64,000 bases of DNA from positions 85,697 to 149,696 of the forward strand of contig NZ_FUZF01000014.1 of the NCBI RefSeq assembly GCF_900168125.1. Direction: 5' to 3'. The notes below the pieces were generated by a model. The model did no database searches. It saw only the letters and a program-made list of their open reading frames with translations, and was not told the origin of the DNA. The stretch is from Sphingobacterium nematocida (GTDB taxonomy: Bacteria; Bacteroidota; Bacteroidia; Sphingobacteriales; Sphingobacteriaceae). Every line of letters begins with the position of its first letter. Position 1 is the stretch's first letter. Of the stretch, positions 55,867 through 63,089 are shown in pieces. The position numbers and the translations under genes are program-made.

Positions 55867-57231
55867 ATGAAAAAGTTCCTTTTAATAATTATAACTGTTT
55901 TTCTACTTTTAGCAAAGGTGGAAATGGTTTTGGCACAATGTCCTTGTACTAATACAAAAGAAACAAGTTATTGGGAACCAAACCTTAAGAATAGTTATAA
56001 AACTGGAGTTTACGGCGGATACAATGGGAATTTTGGAAATACAATCAATGGTGTTTATGTAGCTTCGGACAAAGATTCTATTTATCAGATAAAAATTCTT
56101 ATCGAACCACATTCTTACGGAACTTTTGTGCATTTTCAACATATTAGCTTTAGTAAAAAAGAATTTACATTTAACAATACCGATGTACAATGTAGTGAAC
56201 TTCCAAATGTAAAGGATGGCGGTTGGTTTGGTAGAAATATTTTCAAGCCAAAAAAATCTGTCAACAAGCGTTTTTTAGCTTCCGAATTTTTCAAAGGTGC
56301 CAAATATTTCAAAGTAGATAATCGTCATTTTTATGAACTTTACAAATGTGATAAGGAATATAGATATGGCATTATGAACAGAGCTAGAGAACTGTACTAT
56401 CGAAAAGTGTATTGGCAACCCGATGGTAATTATCCCGAAATATCGTTGTTTAATTTAGGACAAAAAGATTTAAAAAAATACAACAAAGAACAACTTGCCG
56501 AAATGCGTAATGAAGTTTTTGCACGATATAATTACGCCTTTAAAGAAGACGGGAAATGGTATAAGATTTTTGATAAATTGGGCAATTATAGGTGGAATTA
56601 TTTCAAGGATGTATCGCCTTTTTTAACCACTTTAGAAATAGCAAATTTGGATTATACCAAAAGATTTTTGAGTGCCGATTATTATGACAACCAGCAACAA
56701 AATGATTTTTTAGATTTTTGGCAATCCTTTCGGAAAATTGTATTGGAACAACATATGGAAAAGCTAAAAACACAAGTGAAGTTTCCATTTGATGTACATG
56801 GAGAAGATGAGGAGGCTGTAATTAAAATCAATAAAGAGCAATTTGAAAAAGCGTGGTCTATTATCTTATTGCAAGAAAGTTACGATATAAACTATGAAGG
56901 AAAACCAACTACATCACTAACCAAAAGTATTTTTAACCTTTCTGGGGCTTTTGATGATATAATGATTAAAACTAAACAAAATTTCATCAACAACCTTAAT
57001 TTTGCTAGAATAAATGATGAGTGGAAAATTAGCAGTGCTAATGTAGGCTTTGAAGCTTATAAAACAATTGAGAAATTGATGAAAAGCTGTAACTCGAATA
57101 TTGAACCCCAAAACCAATCTGTCGAAAATGAAAATAATCTTCAAGAGCCAGAGATTATTTTTCCAGCTTCGCCTAATGATATAATTATTGAAGCCTACAA
57201 ACAAATAAATTTATTGGGAAACCAATTATAA
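55867..57231 (+). CDS. Secreted YARHG-domain protein
   Basis: The 454-residue protein has a signal peptide (ending VLAQC) and a YARHG-like domain at about residues 215-245 (LAEMRNEVFARYNYAF with DGKWYKIFDK), a small extracellular domain seen in Bacteroidota and Firmicutes secreted proteins. Preceding residues include five cysteines (CPCT, VQCS, YKCDKEYRY). The strand is AT-rich. Function is unknown. Confidence 0.75.
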   Translation: MKKFLLIIITVFLLLAKVEMVLAQCPCTNTKETSYWEPNLKNSYKTGVYGGYNGNFGNTINGVYVASDKDSIYQIKILIEPHSYGTFVHFQHISFSKKEFTFNNTDVQCSELPNVKDGGWFGRNIFKPKKSVNKRFLASEFFKGAKYFKVDNRHFYELYKCDKEYRYGIMNRARELYYRKVYWQPDGNYPEISLFNLGQKDLKKYNKEQLAEMRNEVFARYNYAFKEDGKWYKIFDKLGNYRWNYFKDVSPFLTTLEIANLDYTKRFLSADYYDNQQQNDFLDFWQSFRKIVLEQHMEKLKTQVKFPFDVHGEDEEAVIKINKEQFEKAWSIILLQESYDINYEGKPTTSLTKSIFNLSGAFDDIMIKTKQNFINNLNFARINDEWKISSANVGFEAYKTIEKLMKSCNSNIEPQNQSVENENNLQEPEIIFPASPNDIIIEAYKQINLLGNQL

Positions 57232-57281
57232 GGGAGATTAGTTGAAGAATAACTTTAATACACATAAAATACATCGTACAA

Positions 57282-57749
57282 ATGAAATATTACAAGCGTA
57301 ATCATAATGGATTTGAGCTTAAGGAAAATAAGATTTTTAGCGCCATATTGTTGTTCCTGTTTTTAGTAATGTCAGGATATTTATTTTACACAGGGGAGAA
57401 AAGCAGCAATATTCCGATTTGGGTATTTTGTCTTCCTCCCGTAGGAATTTTCTTTTTTAGAACTGCAAGAAAAGTTCAATTCAAAGAAAAGGAAAAAGTG
57501 TTGGAAATATCAATGCTTGGTATTTCGATTCAGAAGTACGCGTTGGCTAATTTTAAACAAATTCTGATCGTAAGGCATAAAGCATATTACTTTTTAAATA
57601 ATGGAAAAGAAGTAAAGTGTGTATTTGCAGAATTGGACGGAAAAAAAGAAATAAGTTTAATACGAAAAAATAGCTTTAAGGATTTGGAGGTGTTTGTAAA
57701 TGAAACCAATGAGCTGATAGAAGGTCTCTTAAAAGGAAATTTAAAATGA
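57282..57749 (+). CDS. Membrane protein of unknown function (PH-like)
   Basis: A 155-residue protein with two hydrophobic helices (about 22-40 and 46-60) followed by a soluble beta-rich tail (KVLEISMLGISIQKYALANFKQILIV), like small bacterial PH-type membrane proteins. Its TGA overlaps an ATG (ATGA at 57746-57749), so it is coupled to the next reading frame. Confidence 0.65.
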   Translation: MKYYKRNHNGFELKENKIFSAILLFLFLVMSGYLFYTGEKSSNIPIWVFCLPPVGIFFFRTARKVQFKEKEKVLEISMLGISIQKYALANFKQILIVRHKAYYFLNNGKEVKCVFAELDGKKEISLIRKNSFKDLEVFVNETNELIEGLLKGNLK

Positions 57750-57758
57750 AAAAATACA

Positions 57759-58487
57759 TTGATTTTTATTATTCTCATCTTTTTAATTCTTATGAGCATA
57801 AACAGTTCCGCACAAAGTGAATACCAAGGCTTGTACCCTATGGGTGGTGGCGCAAAAGCATATTTGTTTGACGACGGCCGATTTGTGATCGGGGCTTATG
57901 CAACTGTAGTTGTAGGAGATTGGGTAAAAGAAAAAAATGTACTTGTCTTAAAACCCCAAAAAGCAAAATTTATGCTGTTTGGCAAGCAAAATCCGGAACT
58001 AAAAAAAGAGGAAGCTCATATCGAATTCAGGAACTTCGGAAAGGACGATTCATTTTTTTGCACAGATACAAACGACTGTAAGCCCATTTTTGATTTACAA
58101 TCAACTTGCGAACCGGAAAAAACATATGCAACAACAGTGTCCATAAAAACCAAGACCATTCTTTTGGGAGGTAGAGAAACCTATCAGTTCCAAACAGGGC
58201 TTTACAACGATTTTATAGCACTCTATCATAACAGTAATGCTTATGATAGGGATTATCGTATAAATATATCACAAGAAAATAACGACAAAGCCAATATAAA
58301 GCAGCTATCTGATCTTTCTGAAGAGGAACAATCATTTTGGCTAGATTATAAAGCGGTTTTTGACATTGAAAAAGCCAATACCCATTTTGCGATAGCCCCG
58401 GATTATAAGCTGATAAAACCACAAGTGGATCCCAACAAATGGAGTATATCAGAAACAGAACCGCTTTTTGAAATTAAATGTAACTAA
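57759..58487 (+). CDS. Secreted protein of unknown function, frameshifted at its start
   Basis: The 242-residue frame begins at a TTG with a hydrophobic run but no basic n-region. The ATG that overlaps the previous stop (57746) is in another frame: ATG, six A, TAC. If one A were absent, that ATG would read MKNTLIFIILIFL into this frame, giving a perfect signal peptide ending NSSAQ. So the real start is probably 57746 with a +1 difference in the A-tract (slippage, phase variation or sequencing error). No domain recognised. Confidence 0.65.
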   Translation: MIFIILIFLILMSINSSAQSEYQGLYPMGGGAKAYLFDDGRFVIGAYATVVVGDWVKEKNVLVLKPQKAKFMLFGKQNPELKKEEAHIEFRNFGKDDSFFCTDTNDCKPIFDLQSTCEPEKTYATTVSIKTKTILLGGRETYQFQTGLYNDFIALYHNSNAYDRDYRINISQENNDKANIKQLSDLSEEEQSFWLDYKAVFDIEKANTHFAIAPDYKLIKPQVDPNKWSISETEPLFEIKCN

Positions 58488-59323
58488 TGAACACCGTTCC
58501 AATACTTAGAAATTTCGTAGTTTTAATTATCGCCATTTTATTACTGTCCTCTTGTGTATCAAGACTGATACGACCTTCTTTAATCGGTACTATTGTTGAT
58601 TTTGATGGAAATCCCGTTGAAAATTGCACGGTAGGTTCGGCAAAAACAGATAAATATGGTTATTTTAAATTAGCCGAAATCCGTAAAAACAGATTTTTCT
58701 TCACCGAGGTTTTTGCCATGGAAGCGCCTTCGATTTTCGTTTCCGAACACATTCATAAGGATGGATATAAAGATGAGAAAATCGAGATCTTTCATAAATA
58801 TGGGGGCGGCTTGCCAAAGGGAACACAATGGAGTTTGGACAGTATCCATATAATGGAATCTTCATTTGATGATTATGCAAAATTATTGCAAAACTCCTGG
58901 ATAGCCGTAGATGTGTCAGATGAAAACGCGCTCTATCTGTTGCGACATAATTTCAAAGAGCGGTGCAAAACGAAAAAATGCAACATTATTTCCAACAAAC
59001 TTTATCCTTATATCAATAAATCGTCCGGAGATACCATGGCCATAAGTACCCATCTCAACCTTAAGGAAAATGGACAAATGGACGTCGTCAAAATAAGGCA
59101 CTATGGCTACAAGAGCAGTTCGGCCCCTGATTTTAAAGCGAATGACACGCTTCGAACATGGGGCAAATGGTCTTTTAAATCAAACAATCTCTTACTGTCT
59201 TCCGACTTTAAAGAAATTAATGGAAACTATCTCGTTTCTGAAGCTGAATACGTTGGATACAATTATATAATACTCAGAAGATTCGAATATAAGGAAGTAG
59301 AACAGTCAAGGTCGAACAACTAA
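58487..59323 (+). CDS. Lipoprotein with N-terminal carboxypeptidase-regulatory-like domain
   Basis: The 278-residue lipoprotein (ILLLSSC) has, right after the lipobox, a short carboxypeptidase-regulatory-like stretch (GTIVDFDGNPVENCTVGSAKTDKYGYFKL). The rest is unrecognised. Its ATG overlaps the preceding stop by one base (TAATG). Confidence 0.7.
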   Translation: MNTVPILRNFVVLIIAILLLSSCVSRLIRPSLIGTIVDFDGNPVENCTVGSAKTDKYGYFKLAEIRKNRFFFTEVFAMEAPSIFVSEHIHKDGYKDEKIEIFHKYGGGLPKGTQWSLDSIHIMESSFDDYAKLLQNSWIAVDVSDENALYLLRHNFKERCKTKKCNIISNKLYPYINKSSGDTMAISTHLNLKENGQMDVVKIRHYGYKSSSAPDFKANDTLRTWGKWSFKSNNLLLSSDFKEINGNYLVSEAEYVGYNYIILRRFEYKEVEQSRSNN

Positions 59324-59333
59324 ACGCATTTTA

Positions 59334-60116
59334 ATGAAAACAAGTGTTATTTTTTTTCTCATTGTGATATTAATTACTGCTTGCCACAACGAAAGCAGTA
59401 AAAACAAAAATATCCTTGTTGATGAAAAGCCATCTAATGTACAGGTGCTAAGTGACACTACAGCTTCAAACAAAGCAATTAATAAGACTAGCCATTCTAC
59501 ACAAGAAATCAGTCTGCAGAAAAAGCAGACTGACACCGTATTGTTTAAAGCGTTTAATGATGAAGGAGATTACTTCTTGTTTATCGTAAACCAAGGAAAA
59601 AAGGAAATGGCACTGATTTACAATGACGATATACCCAATCGCAATGATTTTGTAAGAGGTGATAAAATAATCATCGAATGGGGATTGGACAGCATTCGGA
59701 ATGCTGGCGATGACGAAGTGCTTGATTTTGTGAAACGGCTTAGGAAAGCCAAAAAGATAAAGGACGGAAAGCTGTCCCTGTTCAGGAAGGAATACAGGAA
59801 AACCATTATGTATGTTTCCAACAACGCAGTTGATAATTATAGTGAACATTTTATAAATCAAGTTTATAATATTGTAGAATATGTGGTAGCAAATTCCAGG
59901 GCAGAGACATTACAACAGGTGCTGCAAACTCCAAAAGTCACACTATTTTATTCCATTACCGAAATTGAAAAAGCCAATAGAATGTATTATGTCTTTCACA
60001 TATCCAGTAAAATGGACGAGCAATTTGAAAATATTCAACAAATATATCAGGATGTAGAAAGCGCAACGTTGTACGAATACGACCCGGTTACCGATGCTTT
60101 AATAGCTATTGATTGA
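59334..60116 (+). CDS. Lipoprotein of unknown function
   Basis: A 260-residue lipoprotein (signal FFLIVILITAC), Ser/Asn/Lys-rich near the mature N-terminus, then a soluble domain with FNDEGDYFLFIVNQGKKEMALIY and RKYRKTIMYVSNNAVDNY-like helices. No family recognised. It starts 11 nt after the previous stop. Confidence 0.68.
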   Translation: MKTSVIFFLIVILITACHNESSKNKNILVDEKPSNVQVLSDTTASNKAINKTSHSTQEISLQKKQTDTVLFKAFNDEGDYFLFIVNQGKKEMALIYNDDIPNRNDFVRGDKIIIEWGLDSIRNAGDDEVLDFVKRLRKAKKIKDGKLSLFRKEYRKTIMYVSNNAVDNYSEHFINQVYNIVEYVVANSRAETLQQVLQTPKVTLFYSITEIEKANRMYYVFHISSKMDEQFENIQQIYQDVESATLYEYDPVTDALIAID

Positions 60117-60130
60117 GAAATACACTAAAA

Positions 60131-60235
60131 AATTATATACATATAAAATATCCATGTAGCACTGACTACACAAACACGAATGCATATAGTTTGGATATTC
60201 CATATGACCATTAAAAGACAAATTATATACATATG
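60131..60235 (+). repeat. Dispersed intergenic repeat A, copy 3 (ends on the 60233 gene ATG)
   Basis: Bounded by direct repeats AATTATATACATATAAAA (60131-60148) and AATTATATACATATGAAA (from 60221), with ATATCCATGTAG, a TGTAG/CTACA hairpin, CACGAATG and GGATATTCCATATGACC between them. Closest to copy 2. Confidence 0.8.
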
Positions 60236-61633
60236 AAAATCACATCTTTTTTTACCTGTATTATCCTGATTCTGACAGTAAATACGCTTTTCGGACAAGC
60301 GGCACCTCAAATAAACATCAAATATTCAAAATTGCTGGCTACCTACGATTTTGTTCAAAAACTATCCGATTACTATCCTGACAATACGAGCAAAGAAATT
60401 TTTAAGGCATCAAAATATAATGTGTCAGAATATAACGATTTACTAATTCAGTTTGATACTTTACGTATTGTAGAATCCTATCATTTTCAAGGTTATCCTT
60501 CAGGTCAGAAAAGCCCGGTATCAACAACAGCGCTTATGGAAAGAAATCTGATAAACGCTTCTTCAATAGAAGAGTTTAAAAGTCTTAGTTTCGGGATAGT
60601 ACCCAATACAGAGCTTTTTGCCTTTTCTAGTATTTTAGCACAGTTTGAGCCTGTTTACGATGCACTAATTTACCAGCCTAATAGAGAGAAATTTGAAGAA
60701 AAGTTGAAATCTTTGGATTATTATGTACAAAATGTTCATTTAGCCGACTACTTTGAAACCGGATTGAAATTTTATAATGCGCATTGGGATTATTCCGTAT
60801 CTATCGATATCGCGATAATACCCTCCATTAGTAATGGTGGTTTTACGGCAAACGCCTTCCTAAATAATGCTGTAAGCGAGGTGCCGTTGAATTTTGTTCA
60901 CAACGATATTTTATTCTGTGTCTTGATGCACGAGATATTTCATAATGTTTATGACTGGCAATCTTTAGAAGTAAAGAACAATATTGAATCTTGGTTTCAC
61001 ACCAACTCTTCACCTAACAGCCAGTATGCATATTTATTACTCAATGAAGCATTGGCAACTGCTATGGGGAATGGATATATCTACGAAGGATTAAACGGAA
61101 AATTAGATAAAGATAGTTGGTACAATAATAAATACATCAATCAGATGGCTCAAGCAGTTTACCCAATGGTAAAAACGTATGCCAATAATAAAAAGCCGAT
61201 AGACAAACACTTTATCGACCAGTACATTAAAACCTATGATGAGAAATTTTCTGATTGGACAAAGGAATTAGACCATCTCTTAACCTACCGATATATCCTC
61301 ACCGACAACGAAAATGATTTTAGCTATTTTAGAAAGAATTTCAGATATGCCAATCACTCGGCTTATGGAACGCCGATAGACCAAAATAGCTTGGAAAAAA
61401 TGAGGCAAAGACCAATTACAAAGATTGTGATAGTGTCTCAAGAAAATGAAGAAAAGCTGAACTGGATTAAAAAGACGTTCCCGGAACTCAAAAATTGGAC
61501 ATACAACGCCAAGAAAGAATTTATATATACAATTGATTTAGCCGATAAAACAAAATTGATCATAGTAAACAGTATAAATTCAACTTTTCAGGAACTATTT
61601 GAAAAAAGGTTCGAAAGCAAACAAATAAACTAA
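60233..61633 (+). CDS. Secreted zinc-metallopeptidase-like protein (HEIFH)
   Basis: The 466-residue protein has a signal peptide (about 1-21, ending FGQ) and a zincin motif HEIFH (H233, E234, H237), with a downstream helix NEALATAMGNGY whose E272 could be the third ligand, as in gluzincins. It is probably periplasmic or secreted. It is the last gene of the lipoprotein-rich run, preceded by repeat A copy 3 instead of a normal leader. No known peptidase family could be assigned by eye. Confidence 0.75.
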   Translation: MKITSFFTCIILILTVNTLFGQAAPQINIKYSKLLATYDFVQKLSDYYPDNTSKEIFKASKYNVSEYNDLLIQFDTLRIVESYHFQGYPSGQKSPVSTTALMERNLINASSIEEFKSLSFGIVPNTELFAFSSILAQFEPVYDALIYQPNREKFEEKLKSLDYYVQNVHLADYFETGLKFYNAHWDYSVSIDIAIIPSISNGGFTANAFLNNAVSEVPLNFVHNDILFCVLMHEIFHNVYDWQSLEVKNNIESWFHTNSSPNSQYAYLLLNEALATAMGNGYIYEGLNGKLDKDSWYNNKYINQMAQAVYPMVKTYANNKKPIDKHFIDQYIKTYDEKFSDWTKELDHLLTYRYILTDNENDFSYFRKNFRYANHSAYGTPIDQNSLEKMRQRPITKIVIVSQENEEKLNWIKKTFPELKNWTYNAKKEFIYTIDLADKTKLIIVNSINSTFQELFEKRFESKQIN

Positions 61634-61760
61634 ATGAAGAAAGCGAGTCTATTTGTTGAAATATCTACCGCAGGGACATGCACCAAAAACTAAGCCGAAT
61701 GTGATTACGATCTATGTCGATGATTTGGGTATGGTGATCTTAGTTGTTATGGGGCTCCAG
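61634..61760 (+). pseudogene. Sulfatase N-terminal fragment with frameshift
   Basis: Reading from about 61635, the frame gives KTKPNVITIYVDDLGM and, after a one-base shift, GDLSCYGAPG, the classic N-terminal sequence of bacterial sulfatases. The sulfatase then stops abruptly and the sequence continues as the propeller gene 3' end. Confidence 0.7.
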
Positions 61761-61761
61761 G

Positions 61762-62110
61762 TATCACACGATTAATAGAAGGAAAGGATGGTAATCTTCT
61801 TGGAGTTGCAGGAGGCAAATTATTCGTTTATGACACGCAGCATAATAGCGTAATAGAATCTTTTGACCTATATGAACAAAAGCCAATGGGATCCCACATA
61901 TGGAGAAGTGCCTTTTTGGTTTTGCATCCCTCTGGTGATATCTATGGCACGGTGGATAACAAATTGTTTAAATTGGATGTTGTGAAAAAAATGATTTCTA
62001 TTATACATAATGGCGCCAGTTTGTTGACCATGGATGATAAGGGGCATCTTTATTTTAGAAATAAAACAGAACTTTGGAGGTATATTCCCGAATGCAACAA
62101 CTTACAGTAG
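61762..62110 (+). pseudogene. 3' fragment of the propeller gene (direct repeat D, copy 2)
   Basis: 331 nt (61762-62092) nearly identical and colinear with 23614-23944. Beyond that the stop codon is replaced and the frame runs to 62110 (ending NNLQ). A stand-alone 74-codon frame starts at an internal ATG at 61886 but has no signal peptide and represents only the last blade. Confidence 0.85.
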
Positions 62111-62117
62111 TTGTTGC
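62094..62117 (+). terminator. Hairpin at the end of the duplicated fragment
   Basis: GCAACAAC/GTTGTTGC (62094-62101 with 62110-62117), 8-bp stem with 8-nt loop; a T-run comes about 20 nt later, so it is only a weak terminator candidate. Confidence 0.4.
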
Positions 62118-62189
62118 AACTATAGGTTAAAGTTTTTTTGTGTAAAAAAAATATTGCACTGTGTGTTCTGATAATGTTATCTTTATTCT

Positions 62190-62561
62190 ATGCCGAATAA
62201 AATCTTTATTTGTGATGATACCAAAGATATAGTTGACCTTTTAGTGTCTATTTTTAAGTTCGAATTTAAGGATGTGCTGGTTTTTACCGAGACAGACAGT
62301 CGTAATGCATTGTCTCGGATGTGGGACGATCGGCCTGATGTTTTAATTGTTGATATCTCTATGCCTTGGCTTTCTGGCGATCAATTAATACGAGCGATTA
62401 GGAAAGATCCAGTTTTAAGCCATATTTTTATAATCTGCATGTCTGCAAATCTAAATGGAGAAGAGTTGGCGCTAGAATCAGGTGCAGATATATTTTTGGC
62501 AAAGCCGTTTGATTTAGATCAGCTTTTTACTACAATTCATAAAGTCCTCAGCAACCTCTAG
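62190..62561 (+). CDS. Stand-alone response-regulator receiver protein
   Basis: The 123-residue protein is a single CheY-like receiver: acidic D9/D10 in IFICDDTKD, phospho-acceptor D55 in LIVDISMPWLSG, conserved Thr/Ser position in CMSANLN and K105 in LAKPFD. There is no output domain, and no kinase nearby. It is inserted between the two halves of the duplicated segment, where copy 1 instead carries the PAS-LuxR and hydrolase genes. Confidence 0.9.
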   Translation: MPNKIFICDDTKDIVDLLVSIFKFEFKDVLVFTETDSRNALSRMWDDRPDVLIVDISMPWLSGDQLIRAIRKDPVLSHIFIICMSANLNGEELALESGADIFLAKPFDLDQLFTTIHKVLSNL

Positions 62562-62583
62562 ATAGTTAACCTTTCCTACGATA

Positions 62584-62840
62584 GAGTTCGTTATAGTGAA
62601 ACTGTAGAAGGTCAGAGCTACCGGATCACCCATAGCGACAGGTTGGAGCCTGGTATCACGGTGGGATAGGATATTGAGCCGGACAAGACCGATGAAGCGT
62701 TAATACTTCGGAAAAATCTACGCTGGGACCCCCGGTCGAGATTTGAAGTCAAAGGCAATAATTTCAGCTTCAAACAGCTAGAATACAATCTGATTCAGGT
62801 GGTTTTCTATCCAGGCAGCCAAAAAAGGAGTAAAGTGTAG
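62584..62840 (+). pseudogene. Decayed gene with internal stop, unidentified
   Basis: The frame reads RYSETVEGQSYRITHSDR, then GITVG-stop-DIEPDKTDEALILRKN, RWDPRSRFEVKGNNFS, then LEYNLIQVVFYPGSQKRSKV and stop. A Trp TGG changed to TAG would explain the internal stop. The last 20 codons also survive at 25579-25638. No start codon or family recognised. Confidence 0.6.
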
Positions 62841-62843
62841 TCT

Positions 62844-62969
62844 TTATCAAATATATTTTACATTTATTGCTTTAGTTTTTTACAAGCCTAATAATTAAAC
62901 CGTGGTGTCATATTTTATTTTTGAGATACAAATGTGAGGTTGTAAGAATATTAGGAATATTGGTAGTCT
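62844..62969. repeat. 126-bp insertion bounded by 7-bp direct repeats
   Basis: Relative to copy 1 (25630-25645) there are 126 extra nt between two GTAGTCT copies (62837-62843 and 62963-62969); copy 1 has one GTAGTCT. No terminal inverted repeat was found, so a MITE, or a deletion in copy 1, are both possible. Confidence 0.6.
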
Positions 62970-62985
62970 GAGATATAATATAACG

Positions 62986-63021
62986 AAAGCCTTTCCAAAA
63001 TCAATTTGGAAAGGCTTTTTT
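62986..63021 (+). terminator. Strong intrinsic terminator (copy 2, covarying)
   Basis: 14-bp perfect stem AAAGCCTTTCCAAA/TTTGGAAAGGCTTT (62986-62999 with 63005-63018), followed by T residues. Compared with copy 1 one G-C pair has become C-G, keeping the stem perfect. Confidence 0.85.
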
Positions 63022-63089
63022 GTGCCTGATATGTGATTTTATCTGTTTTTAACTAAAATTTATCTTATGAAAGAGGCAGCTCCTACGAA

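Noticed and set aside
59466..59861. 131-codon minus-strand frame inside a lipoprotein gene
   Set aside because: Antisense shadow; the plus-strand gene has a lipobox and fits the operon direction.
61886..62110. Independent 74-codon gene
   Set aside because: It is the terminal part of a duplicated propeller gene with no signal peptide or own promoter.
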